A stretch of DNA of 64,000 bases, taken from the NCBI RefSeq assembly GCF_000717275.1, contig NZ_JNYV01000002.1, positions 62,001 to 126,000 on the forward strand, in the 5' to 3' direction. Positions 43,958 through 51,804 of the stretch are shown one piece after another. The position numbers and the translations under genes were made by a program. Source of the DNA: Kitasatospora arboriphila. Its GTDB lineage: Bacteria; Actinomycetota; Actinomycetes; Mycobacteriales; Mycobacteriaceae. Numbering within the stretch: the first letter of the stretch is position 1; every line of letters begins with the position of its first letter. Below the pieces are notes generated by a model. It saw nothing but the letters and a program-made list of their open reading frames with translations. It searched no databases and had not been told where the DNA came from.

Positions 43958-44398
43958 CTAGTCCTCGAGGTATCCGGTATCGGGATCGATGGAGCTGAGG
44001 AAGTCGCGGATGCTGTTGCGATAGTGGCCGAGTGTGTCGAATCGGCGCGGTGGTGGTCGACGTTCCGTCGCCCGGTCTGCCGGGACTTCCGCGGTCATGA
44101 GTGCGCTTTCCGAGAATCCATAGCCGGGGTTGGGTCCGGTGTCCCAGTTGTAGTCGTGCCCGCCGTCGCGTTCGGTGATGGTGAAGGTCTGACCGTCCAC
44201 GGTGAGGGTGATGGGGAGGCGGGGGACGGTGTCGTCAGGTGCCGCGGGATCTATCACGACGGGTGGGCCGGTACTTGTTGATGTAGTGCTCGGTTGTACT
44301 TCGGAGGTGCTGGGGGACCCCTCGTCAGCGTCGCTGGTTGTGCAGGCGGTGAGCATGCATGCCGCAATGGTGAGCGCCGTGATACCTACTGTTCTCAA
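43958..44398 (-). CDS. Small secreted lipoprotein
   Basis: 146 aa from a TTG at 44398 with AGGGGGA upstream; the open frame extends further but that part is not protein-like. The signal peptide TVGITALTIAACMLTACTTSD ends in a lipobox (LTAC), so the mature protein is lipid-anchored outside. A Ser/Thr-rich linker (STSTGPPVVIDP) leads to a small beta-rich domain (LPITLTVDGQTFTITERDGGHDYNWDTGPNPGYG). No family recognised. It follows the zwf start by 91 nt on the same strand and is probably transcribed from its own promoter. Confidence 0.65.
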   Translation of the reverse strand: MRTVGITALTIAACMLTACTTSDADEGSPSTSEVQPSTTSTSTGPPVVIDPAAPDDTVPRLPITLTVDGQTFTITERDGGHDYNWDTGPNPGYGFSESALMTAEVPADRATERRPPPRRFDTLGHYRNSIRDFLSSIDPDTGYLED

Positions 44399-44856
44399 GT
44401 GTTCCCCCTGGTGACGTGGCTGCAACGAATTATGCAACATTGTCTGGCGGTGGCCGGAAACGTATCGCGCACAAACTATTTCACCACGCCCGCAGCCGCC
44501 CTGAGGGCCACTGGTGACGACCTGGGTCAACAAAATCGCCGTCCCCACCGGCGCGTAGACCCCACGCCCACGGAAGTGCGCGACGCACCTGCCTGAACAT
44601 GGGCGTGACGCACCTGCGCGGGCGCCGCAAAACTTGGGCCCTCGGCGACGGGTCCACGGCATCTTTCGTCAGCGACACGAAAGTTATGGCGCCGCAATCC
44701 GATACGCGGATCAACAAATGTTGCGTTGGCACCGTGTACGTACGCCGAGTACACAAGGGCGCCGCTTAACATCTTTCGCCATTTCGCCGACGTCGCGCTC
44801 GCGGCACGGCGTACAGTCCGGGTTGAAGCGTAGTGACAGGCCAAGGGGGCAAATCC
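44399..44856. other. Intergenic stretch with short direct repeat, no clear gene
   Basis: 458 nt between the divergent lipoprotein and the secreted protein at 44857. Frames on both strands are open for up to about 100 codons, but their translations are Arg/Gly-rich and lack any protein-like pattern. The stretch should contain both promoters. GACGCACCTGC occurs twice, at 44582-44592 and 44607-44617, 25 nt apart. Base composition is a little less GC-rich toward 44680-44780. Confidence 0.5.
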
Positions 44857-45261
44857 ATGCGTATCAAGACAACTGTCCGAGCAATCGGCGTCGGGGTCGT
44901 TGCAGCCGGAGCTGCGGGATTCTTAATCGGTGCCGGACCCGCCACTGCCGCACCGGACACCGGATCAGCTGGTGGGGGCAGCGCTGACCTTGCGGTGACA
45001 ATTTCGTCGAGCTTCGACACCTGCCATCTGACGGTCACAAACCGCGGCCCCGACACCGCCTACAACGTCATCGCTGGGCCCAGCAGCCTGGTCGCGCTGC
45101 TGGCAGGTGGGCCGCCGCGGTATCTCGGCACCATGGCCGCCGGCCAGTCACTGACCGAATCCTTTGGAGGTTGCGGCTTTATCGCCGGGTCGCCCCTGAC
45201 GTACTTCGCGCTATCTACCACCGGTGACCCCGCGCAAGCGAACAACACAGTCACGTACTAA
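44857..45261 (+). CDS. Secreted protein with DUF11/CARDB-like domain
   Basis: 134 aa from ATG 44857, with AAGGGGGC upstream. Sec signal peptide about 1-31 (VRAIGVGVVAAGAAGFLIGAGPATAAPD). The mature part SADLAVTISSSFDTCHLTVTNRGPDTAYNVIAGPSSL resembles the DUF11/CARDB Ig-like repeat, where L-x-V-x-N-x-G-P-D-T-A is the signature. A Cys pair (DTCHLT and GGCGF) probably forms a disulfide. One repeat only, so it is a short free-standing secreted protein, unlike the multi-repeat adhesins. Function unknown. Confidence 0.72.
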   Translation: MRIKTTVRAIGVGVVAAGAAGFLIGAGPATAAPDTGSAGGGSADLAVTISSSFDTCHLTVTNRGPDTAYNVIAGPSSLVALLAGGPPRYLGTMAAGQSLTESFGGCGFIAGSPLTYFALSTTGDPAQANNTVTY

Positions 45262-45320
45262 ACCAATTAGGCGCCTGGGTTCAGCACCAGGTCGTCGTGC
45301 GGCATCTGAGACGTTTCGAC

Positions 45321-45881
45321 TCAGGATCGGGCCTGCAACATCCTCTCGACTGCGATGACCACAGCCTGCCGGTGAGCTGCAACTCCATCTCCATCAGTCT
45401 CGTATTCGTCAAGTCCGGTAAGCCCTTTGGGCGACAGCTGCCAGGCTTGCGCGATGGCGTAGATGAAGACCAGCACGTCGACGGCCGACAATGGTTGGGC
45501 CGCGTCCGTCGCGACGGCGAGTGCCTTGTCCCGATAAATCTCGCTGGGCTCAGCAGTTGCTTCTGGCCGCTCGAGCTGAGCCCACATGCTCAGCCGAAGT
45601 ACTTCGGGGAAACTCTGATGATGGTCGAACACGTCACCGGCCCAACCGGCAAGGTCTTCAGGGCGCGGCGGGACGTTCTCGGCCATCCGACGTAGCGCCG
45701 CCGCCAGGGTCGCGTCGAACAAGCCGCTTTTGCCGCCGTAGTACGCGTAGATCATCCGAACGTTGCTCTGCGCTTTGGCAGCGATCCGCTCTACCCGCCC
45801 ACCCGCAAATCCGTGCGCAGAGAACTCGTCGGTTGCCGCAGCGAGGATCCGTTCCTTGGTCGCCTCGGCGTCGCGGGCCAT
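45321..45881 (-). CDS. TetR-family transcriptional regulator
   Basis: 186 aa. The DNA-binding helix-turn-helix is at about residues 8-55: ATKERILAAATDEFSAHGFAGGRVERIAAKAQSNVRMIYAYYGGKSGLFDATLAAAL, with the family's Y-Y-x-x-K-x-x-L turn. The rest is helical ligand-binding domain, C-terminal RQAVVIAVERML. It is divergent from the SDR gene across an 87-nt gap that contains two overlapping dyads, so it probably represses the SDR and itself. Confidence 0.88.
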   Translation of the reverse strand: MARDAEATKERILAAATDEFSAHGFAGGRVERIAAKAQSNVRMIYAYYGGKSGLFDATLAAALRRMAENVPPRPEDLAGWAGDVFDHHQSFPEVLRLSMWAQLERPEATAEPSEIYRDKALAVATDAAQPLSAVDVLVFIYAIAQAWQLSPKGLTGLDEYETDGDGVAAHRQAVVIAVERMLQARS

Positions 45882-45927
45882 GGTTCACTCCCTGCTTCGT
45901 GTTGACGGGCATTCCAACACGATCTAC

Positions 45928-45952
45928 CTTACAAGTAAGTATTCATTTACTT
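45928..45952. promoter_or_regulatory. TetR operator-like overlapping dyads
   Basis: Two overlapping inverted repeats lie in the TetR/SDR gap: CTTAC-AA-GTAAG at 45928-45939 and AAGTAA-GTATTCAT-TTACTT at 45933-45952. The wider 20-bp one has the size expected for a TetR dimer site. The region ends 16 nt before the SDR start and about 47 nt from the TetR start, so binding would block both promoters. Confidence 0.6.
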
Positions 45953-45968
45953 ATCTGACTGGAGAAGC

Positions 45969-46715
45969 ATGACCCATATCGCCCTCGTGACCGGCGCCAA
46001 CCGTGGACTCGGACGAGCGACCGCGCTCGCTCTGGCCCGCAACAAGATCAGAGTTGTCGCGGCCTCGCGGGGCGGTGGGAGCGAGGTCGTGGATGAGATA
46101 GTCGAGTTGGGCGGCGAAGCCATCGCGGTTCACCTGGATGTTGCGGACCTCGCCTCCATCGAGGCGGCACGTGTCGCTGTGCTCGCCGGCATCGAGCGCC
46201 AGTGGAGCGCCAGCACCATCGACGTACTTATCAACAACGCCGGGGTGGGCCTGTTCGCGCCACTTGGCGCCATTACGGCCGATGACTTCGACGCCACCTT
46301 TGCCGTCAACGTCCGCGGTCCGCTTTTTGTCACCCAGGCTTTCCTGCCACACCTGTCGGAAGGGGCAAGCATCGTGAACGTATCGAGTTCGCTCAGCCGA
46401 CACGTCAGCCCGGCAACCTCCGTCTACGCGGCATCAAAGAAGGCCCTAGAAGCCCTTACCCGTAGCCTCGCTGCCGAACTCGGCCCTCGGGGCATCCGGA
46501 TCAACTCGATCGCGCCCGGCCCCACCGCAACCGACTTCAACGGCGGAGCCATGCGCGACGACGAAGCGATGCGCGCGGGATTGTCCGGACACACCGCGCT
46601 CGGGCGAGTGGGCGACCCAGCTGAGATCGCCGACGCGATCTCAGCCTTGGTGTCCCGCGAGTTCCGCTGGGCGACAGGCGAACGCATCGAAGTATCCGGC
46701 GGTGTGTTGCTGTGA
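45969..46715 (+). CDS. Short-chain dehydrogenase/reductase
   Basis: 248 aa. TGANRGLGRATALALA is the cofactor-binding glycine motif, LINNAGVGLF the NNAG, VNVSSSLSRHVSPATSVYAASKKALEALT holds the Ser and Y-x-x-x-K catalytic residues, and INSIAPGPTATDF the PG motif. It is a classical SDR. Substrate unknown; control by the divergent TetR suggests induction by the substrate or a xenobiotic. GGAG at 45961-45964 sits about 5 nt before the ATG and serves as the ribosome binding site. Confidence 0.9.
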   Translation: MTHIALVTGANRGLGRATALALARNKIRVVAASRGGGSEVVDEIVELGGEAIAVHLDVADLASIEAARVAVLAGIERQWSASTIDVLINNAGVGLFAPLGAITADDFDATFAVNVRGPLFVTQAFLPHLSEGASIVNVSSSLSRHVSPATSVYAASKKALEALTRSLAAELGPRGIRINSIAPGPTATDFNGGAMRDDEAMRAGLSGHTALGRVGDPAEIADAISALVSREFRWATGERIEVSGGVLL

Positions 46716-46748
46716 CCGGACCGCGGACACTCTAGCTCGTCGATCGAT

Positions 46749-47171
46749 TCATACGACAAGTGTGTTCTGCCGACGCCAAATCGCCCAACGACTCTCGCGA
46801 CGGACGAAGACGTACAAGGCGTTCATCTCCGGGGGTCTGCCGTCGCGCGCATCCTCTGAGGTGGACCACGCGTTCTTGCGAGCGACGATGACGTCTTCGG
46901 CCAGCAGCGTGACATCGACCAATTGGTAGTAAGCGGTCGCGTCTCTCAAAAACCCCGACGCCAAGCCATCTTTCGTTGATTCCTCGATTGCCCGGCGACC
47001 TTCGAGGACCGCCCCACGGGCGTTCACGACGACCGCGTCGTCGGCAAGGTGTGAGTTCATCTGAACAGGGTCGTTGTTGTTGAACCCCTCTTGAACATCG
47101 GTGATGATCCTTCGGATCGCGTTGAGATCAGCAGTCTCTGGCGCCACGATGCGGTCTGATTGTTGAGTCAT
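46749..47171 (-). CDS. SnoaL/DUF4440-like (SgcJ/EcaC-type) protein
   Basis: 140 aa. The NTF2-like cone fold is suggested by AIRRIITDVQEGFNNNDPVQMNSHLADDAVVVNARGAVLEGRRAIEES, then VTLLAEDVIVARKNAWS and MNALYVFVRRESRWAIWRRQNT. This is the SgcJ/EcaC-type pattern (about 120-150 aa) used by small hydrolases, cyclases or binding proteins. The ATG at 47171 is only 6 nt after a -10-like element, so the mRNA is nearly leaderless. Its promoter carries a MerR-type dyad also found at the NAT gene, so the two may share a regulator. Confidence 0.78.
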   Translation of the reverse strand: MTQQSDRIVAPETADLNAIRRIITDVQEGFNNNDPVQMNSHLADDAVVVNARGAVLEGRRAIEESTKDGLASGFLRDATAYYQLVDVTLLAEDVIVARKNAWSTSEDARDGRPPEMNALYVFVRRESRWAIWRRQNTLVV

Positions 47172-47177
47172 GACACG

Positions 47178-47208
47178 ACGCTAAGACTTCAAGTGAGCAT
47201 GAAGTCAA
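47178..47208 (-). promoter_or_regulatory. MerR-type promoter of the SnoaL-like gene
   Basis: Read on the minus strand: -35 TTGACT (47203-47208), a 19-nt spacer and TAGCGT (47178-47183) as -10. The spacer holds the dyad GACTTCA-N8-TGAAGTC (47185-47206). MerR activators work on promoters with stretched 19-20-nt spacers and a dyad between the boxes. The start codon follows 6 nt after the -10, so the transcript would be leaderless. Confidence 0.65.
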
Positions 47209-47283
47209 TATTTGGTTCACGCGCAGACGTTCGTGCGGGCTGGGTCAGCGCTCGCCCGTTGTCAGTTGGCAGACGCGCAGGAT

Positions 47284-47835
47284 CTACTGCGCTGCCGCTG
47301 GCGCGTCAGCCGATTCGACCTCCACGACCGCACCTGCAACCGCGGCCAAAGACGCAAACACCTTCGCGTACCGAGCAACAGCTTCGGCGATGAACTCGTC
47401 GAGTCGGGGCAGGTCGTCGATCACGAAGTACAGCCCGCGGCCCGGCACCACCGCGCCGAGTTCGGCGAGCAGCGGCAACAGTGTGGTTTGGGGAGCAAGC
47501 GAATGCGTGAGGTCGCCGCCGGTGAAGACGGGGATCGCGACAACTCCCTGCAGCCCATCGGTTCCGTAGCGGTCGAGGAACGCTTTGAGCAGACCCGTAT
47601 AGGACGCCTTGTAAGTGGGCGTCGCAAAGATCACCAGGTCGCTGTCGGCGACGGCGGTGGTCACCGCCTTCAGTCGCTCCGACGACCACTCGAACAATTC
47701 AGACGCGTAGTCGGCGAGTTCGATCACCTCGAGGTCGTAGCTGCCCGGCGTCAGCAGCGCCGGCACCAGCGCCTCCGCCACAGTGCGGGTCCGCGACTGC
47801 GGTTTGGGGTTTCCGACGACTACAGAGACTTTCAT
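47284..47835 (-). CDS. NADPH-dependent FMN reductase (SsuE/flavodoxin-like)
   Basis: 183 aa from the ATG at 47835 with GGAG 8 nt upstream. SVVVGNPKPQSRTRTVAEALV is the FMN-phosphate loop, DLVIFATPTYKASYTGLLKAFLDRYG the isoalloxazine-binding loop (TPTYxxSxxGxLKxFLDR), and VAIPVFTGGD the third strand. This is the NADPH:FMN reductase family that supplies reduced FMN to two-component monooxygenases or reduces quinones and azo compounds. No monooxygenase partner is adjacent; the SnoaL-like and NAT genes lie either side. It might be served by the MerR-type dyad at 48039, about 200 nt upstream. Confidence 0.87.
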   Translation of the reverse strand: MKVSVVVGNPKPQSRTRTVAEALVPALLTPGSYDLEVIELADYASELFEWSSERLKAVTTAVADSDLVIFATPTYKASYTGLLKAFLDRYGTDGLQGVVAIPVFTGGDLTHSLAPQTTLLPLLAELGAVVPGRGLYFVIDDLPRLDEFIAEAVARYAKVFASLAAVAGAVVEVESADAPAAAQ

Positions 47836-48035
47836 GTGACTCACTCCAGACATGACGGTGCCGGTCGGGTTCGACCGCCGGTGACCTTACGACACGAACG
47901 GCCGGTTGCCACGGGTTTGTCTCACCGAGAGTTTTGTTCTGGCGCTCCCCCAAATCTGTCCCTTAGGAGGGTGCCGAGGGAGTATTGCCCTCGGCGGGCC
48001 GGTATCCGACAGTTTTCGGTGGAACCTCCAACCCC

Positions 48036-48066
48036 TTGACTTCACCCGTACTTGAAGTTGGACCAT
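48036..48066 (+). promoter_or_regulatory. MerR-type promoter of the arylamine N-acetyltransferase gene
   Basis: -35 TTGACT (48036-48041), 19-nt spacer, weak -10 GACCAT (48061-48066). The spacer holds ACTTCA-N8-TGAAGT (48039-48058), matching the dyad upstream of the SnoaL-like gene in 9+9 positions (TTGACTTCA, N5, ACTTGAAGT). The ATG is 7 nt after the -10. Two near-identical regulatory modules 0.85 kb apart imply one shared MerR-type regulator. Confidence 0.65.
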
Positions 48067-48073
48067 TCTTGCC

Positions 48074-48931
48074 ATGAGCACACTTCCGGCACTCACGGTC
48101 ACGGACTCATCCGGCCTCGACCTCGACGCCTACTTTCGACGCATTCATCACACCGGGCCGTCGACACCGACGATCGAAACCCTGCACGCGCTGGTGGCAG
48201 CGCACACTCGGTCCATCCCGTTCGAGAACATCGATCCCCTGCTCGGCGTGCCCGTCGCAAACCTCAGCGCCGCGGCATTGACCGACAAGTTGGTCCATCG
48301 GGGACGCGGTGGATACTGCTACGAACACAACGGCCTGATGCGATATGTACTGTCGGAGTTGGGCTTCGAGGTACAGGCACTCACCGGGCGCGTGGTGTGG
48401 ATGCTGGCCGACGACCACTTACCGGCGCGAACACACCAGGTGTGTGCAGTCACCATTCCGGGCACTGCCGACAGGTACCTCGTCGACGTCGGCTTCGGGG
48501 GCCAGACACTGTCGTCGCCCATCCGGATGATCACCGACGAAGTGCAGGCGACTCGCCACGAGCCCTACCGGATCCGGCGGCGCGATCAAGAGTTGGTGCT
48601 CGAAGCGCTGATCCGCGACGAATGGCAGCCGCTGTACCGGTTCACCGAGGACCCGCAGCCGCAGATTGATCTGGAAGTCGGGAGCTGGTACGTCTCGACA
48701 CATCCGGAGTCGGTCTTCGTGGTCGGATTGAGTGCGGCCAGGGTCACCGACGACGCGCGGAGGAATCTGCGCGGCCGCAACTTGGCGGTACACGGGCGCG
48801 ATGGCTCGTCGACCCGCACCCGTCTCGGGTCGGCCGATGAGGTGATCGAGGTGCTCCAACGCGACTTCGGTATCAACCTCGACGGCGTGACCGGCCTCCG
48901 AGACCGGGTCGAGGAAGTTCTGGACACCTAG
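48074..48931 (+). CDS. nat: Arylamine N-acetyltransferase
   Basis: 285 aa. The catalytic triad is complete: Cys in RGRGGYCYEHNGL, His in ARTHQVCAVT and Asp in LVDVGFGGQT. The N-terminal signature IPFENIDPLLGVP and the LDAYFRRIHHTG helix are also NAT-like. It transfers acetyl groups from acetyl-CoA to arylamines and hydrazines such as isoniazid, and in mycobacteria it sits near cholesterol catabolism genes. Here it does not. The promoter looks MerR-controlled. The next gene ends on the very next base in the opposite direction, so the two transcripts must run into each other. Confidence 0.93.
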   Translation: MSTLPALTVTDSSGLDLDAYFRRIHHTGPSTPTIETLHALVAAHTRSIPFENIDPLLGVPVANLSAAALTDKLVHRGRGGYCYEHNGLMRYVLSELGFEVQALTGRVVWMLADDHLPARTHQVCAVTIPGTADRYLVDVGFGGQTLSSPIRMITDEVQATRHEPYRIRRRDQELVLEALIRDEWQPLYRFTEDPQPQIDLEVGSWYVSTHPESVFVVGLSAARVTDDARRNLRGRNLAVHGRDGSSTRTRLGSADEVIEVLQRDFGINLDGVTGLRDRVEEVLDT

Positions 48932-49714
48932 TCATAAGTCAAGGGCGACAGCGGTATCGAGCGCCACCTCGATGCTGCGCATCCAGCCGTCCTTGAGCGC
49001 CGAGTCCTTCTTGTCATACACACTCACGCCCTCGAGGAGGTTGCTCGAGCAGGCGCAGACCATCCCCGCACGCAGACCGCGCAACTTCGCCACCACGAAC
49101 AGCGCAGAGCTCTCCATCTCCACGTTGAGAATCCCCATCGCGGTGAGCTGCGCTATCCACTCGGGGCCCTCGGCGTAGAAGGCGTCGTCGGTGGCGTTGA
49201 TACCCGAATAGACGCCGAATCCACCCCGCTGCTGCCTCATCGATTCGGCGGTGCGACGCAGTTCGCCGGCAATCCCGATGTCGGGTACCGCGGGAAACCC
49301 CGGGTGCACGTACGCGGCGGTGGTTCCGTCGTTACGGAGTGAACCTTCGCTGACAAGAAGGTCACCCGGCTCGATACCCGGTTGCAGTGCGGCCGAGCTG
49401 CCCACCCGGATCATGGATGTGACGCCCACGCGGGCGAGTTCTTCCACCGCAATCGCCGTGGACGGACAACCCATTCCGGTGGAGGTCGCGGTGATCATCT
49501 TCCCGCGATACATGCCCGTCATGGTCCGATGTTCGCGGTTGTGTGCGACCTCGGTGACGTCGGTCAGGAACTCCGCCACAAACGGCACCCGGAATGGATC
49601 CCCTGGCAGCAGCGCCACGCTTCCGACCTCGCCGGGCGCTATCCCGATGTGGTACTGCCGGGCACCACGTCCCGCGGCAGCCTTGTCGACGATCTGCTCT
49701 GACACGATTTCCAT
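48932..49714 (-). CDS. Nucleoside phosphorylase (uridine/purine, PNP_UDP_1)
   Basis: 260 aa from the ATG at 49714 with GAGGACGGG upstream. QYHIGIAPGEVGSVALLPGDPFRVPFVAEFLTDVTEV has the phosphate-binding G-D-P-x-R, ATSTGMGCPSTAIAVEELARVGVTSMIRVGSSAAL the second loop, and ILNVEMESSALFVVAKL the base-binding M-E-x-x. This is the uridine phosphorylase-like trimeric/hexameric class. It cleaves uridine, or a purine nucleoside, to base and ribose 1-phosphate. It faces nat head-on with zero spacing at 48931/48932. Confidence 0.9.
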   Translation of the reverse strand: MEIVSEQIVDKAAAGRGARQYHIGIAPGEVGSVALLPGDPFRVPFVAEFLTDVTEVAHNREHRTMTGMYRGKMITATSTGMGCPSTAIAVEELARVGVTSMIRVGSSAALQPGIEPGDLLVSEGSLRNDGTTAAYVHPGFPAVPDIGIAGELRRTAESMRQQRGGFGVYSGINATDDAFYAEGPEWIAQLTAMGILNVEMESSALFVVAKLRGLRAGMVCACSSNLLEGVSVYDKKDSALKDGWMRSIEVALDTAVALDL

Positions 49715-49847
49715 CCCGTCCTCAGGAGCGTTCACGCTCCCACAGGGCACGGGGCCTCGCCACTCGAAGCGGGTCTCGGCAGTTCAGCCGGCGGATGAAA
49801 CCACTAGCGATCGCGAAACCCGAAACAAAGGGCGCTAGCGTAAGGGA

Positions 49848-51128
49848 ATGCCCGCTCCCGAAACACTCGCCGGCCGCTATGAACTGCGCGGTCTGCTCGG
49901 CCACGGCGGCATGGGTGACGTGTACGACGGGTGGGATCTGCGACTCGGACGTCCGGTAGCGGTGAAAGTGCTGCGCTCGGATCTGGCCGCAGCCGCCGAT
50001 ATCCGGCTGCGATTCGAGAGTGAAGCCCGTACCGCTGCCACCATCAATCATCCCAATGTGGTGGCCGTGTACGACAGCGGCGAGGACGGTGGTCGCCCGT
50101 TCATCGTGATGGAGCGACTACCGGGTCGCACCCTTGCCGACGAGATCGCCGAGGCTCCCGTAAGCCCGGACCGGGTCCGGGCCGTGCTCGCCGATGTCCT
50201 GTCCGCCCTCAGCGCCGCGCACGCAGCCGGAGTCCTGCACCGCGACATCAAACCCGGGAACGTGCTGTTCAGCACGGCAGGCTCGGTGAAGGTCACCGAC
50301 TTCGGTATCGCAAAAACCGCTGAGTCGAACCAGACCGCGACCGGTGAAGTGCTGGGAACCGTCGCCTATCTGAGTCCTGATCGGATCGAGGGCAAACCGG
50401 CAGGTGTCACCGACGATCTGTATGCGGTCGGCGTCATGGGCTACGAGATGGTTGCCGGATTCCGTCCGTTCGCCGGCGACAACATCTTGTCGGTGGCGCG
50501 GGCCATCTTGCAGCACGACGCGACTCCGCTGCGGGCGCTATCGCCGTCTGCCGATCCGATGCTCGTCGGGACGATCGAACGTGCGATGGCGCCCGACCAC
50601 GTTGCACGTTTCCCCGATGCCGAGAGCATGCGGCGAGCCCTGCTCGTTCAACCGATGCATCCGCCCTCTGCGCCGCCGGTGCCCGCGGCCGTTCCGCCGG
50701 CAACCCGGGCATTCACCTCGCCCATCCCGCCGTCTGCTGCCTACGCAGCACAAGCGGCTCCCGCGCCCGCAACTCGGTCACGACGTCGGCCGCTGGTGGC
50801 AGCGGGGCTCGCCGCCGCCGCGATCGTCGCCGTGGTGGCCGGGATTCTGGCCGTGTCACTCGGGTCAGATTCCTCCGATGCCCCGGCGACCACACCGAGC
50901 ACCACCAGCGCCTCCACCTCGGGGCTCACGCAACTCGCACCGGCACCGGTGACCACGGCGACGGTGCCCACCACCTCGACCACCGCAGCCGCACCTGCAC
51001 CGACAGAGCCGGCTCCCCCTGTCGTCGAGGTGCCCGCCGACACCGGAAACGACAAGCAGAAAGAGAAGGAGAAGGAAAACAAACCGGGCAACGGCAACGG
51101 GAACGGCGAGAAGAAGAACGACAACTGA
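49848..51128 (+). CDS. Membrane Ser/Thr protein kinase (Pkn-type) with Thr/Pro and Lys/Gly/Asn tail
   Basis: 426 aa. Kinase domain about residues 10-260: GRYELRGLLGHGGMGDVYDGWD (P-loop), PVAVKVL (Lys), GVLHRDIKPGNVLFS (catalytic loop), KVTDFGIAK (DFG), GTVAYLSPDRIEG (APE-like). Residues about 262-305 are Pro/Ala-rich. One transmembrane helix follows (LVAAGLAAAAIVAVVAGILAVSL), then an extracytoplasmic tail rich in Thr/Pro (about 345-400) that ends in a charged Asp/Lys/Glu run and GNGNGNGEKK. There are no PASTA or other known sensor folds. It could sense cell-wall state through the tail. The start is close to AAGGG. Confidence 0.9.
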   Translation: MPAPETLAGRYELRGLLGHGGMGDVYDGWDLRLGRPVAVKVLRSDLAAAADIRLRFESEARTAATINHPNVVAVYDSGEDGGRPFIVMERLPGRTLADEIAEAPVSPDRVRAVLADVLSALSAAHAAGVLHRDIKPGNVLFSTAGSVKVTDFGIAKTAESNQTATGEVLGTVAYLSPDRIEGKPAGVTDDLYAVGVMGYEMVAGFRPFAGDNILSVARAILQHDATPLRALSPSADPMLVGTIERAMAPDHVARFPDAESMRRALLVQPMHPPSAPPVPAAVPPATRAFTSPIPPSAAYAAQAAPAPATRSRRRPLVAAGLAAAAIVAVVAGILAVSLGSDSSDAPATTPSTTSASTSGLTQLAPAPVTTATVPTTSTTAAAPAPTEPAPPVVEVPADTGNDKQKEKEKENKPGNGNGNGEKKNDN

Positions 51129-51236
51129 ACTCAGCGTCACGGCACGATTGCGCGAGCCCGCCTCTGCGCCTCATCCGCCGGGCCGGGCCCGATCGCGGTA
51201 TAACCCAACTACCGCAATGGAGAGAAAGAGGCAGCC

Positions 51237-51590
51237 ATGTCGCTGGAAGTACTCGGTATCAGTTTCGATGCGCAGAACGCCGCGGCTCTCGCCGGCTTCT
51301 GGTCGCGCGTACTCGAACGCGACCTGGGCGACGACGCCACGGAGGAATTCGCCTCGATCGCGCCGAGCAACGGTGATTCGGGCCCCCTGCTCATGTTTCA
51401 CAAGGTTCCCGAAGGGAAGACGGTCAAGAACCGGGTGCACTTCGACCTCAAATCGGACGACGTACATGCCGAGACCCGCCGCCTGATCGCGCTGGGTGCG
51501 CGTGAACTGCGTTCATTCGGCGAGAACAACAATCAGTGGGTCAGCTTTGCCGATCCCGAAGGCAACGAGTTCGACCTCGTTCCCGCCTGA
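51237..51590 (+). CDS. VOC family protein
   Basis: 117 aa. MSLEVLGISFDAQNAAALAGFWSRVLERDLGDD is a first beta-alpha unit with an F-W motif, RVHFDLKSDDVHAETRRLIALGARELRSFGENNNQWVSFADPEGNEFDLVPA a second with the D-P-E-G-N-E-F-D-L ending. Thus both ligands His and Glu are present at the expected ends. It is the type annotated as glyoxalase-like (PF18029) in Actinobacteria. It is monocistronic, with GAGAGAAAGAGG-like ribosome binding region in front. Confidence 0.85.
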   Translation: MSLEVLGISFDAQNAAALAGFWSRVLERDLGDDATEEFASIAPSNGDSGPLLMFHKVPEGKTVKNRVHFDLKSDDVHAETRRLIALGARELRSFGENNNQWVSFADPEGNEFDLVPA

Positions 51591-51804
51591 TCACCTCATA
51601 GGTCGATACCCGACCGCTGCAGTCCGCGCCTGTCTTGCGGAGCAGCGTTGGTTCAGCGTCCAGCGCCGGCCAAGTCTGCCTCTGAGATTTCCGTCGCAAA
51701 GCGATGGGTCAGGAATCGACGAAACAAGTCGAGGTGCCCGAGAGAGGCCCGGCGGCCCCTGGGTCGATTCGGTCCCGGGATAGTCACCGGGTGATGGTGT
51801 AGCG

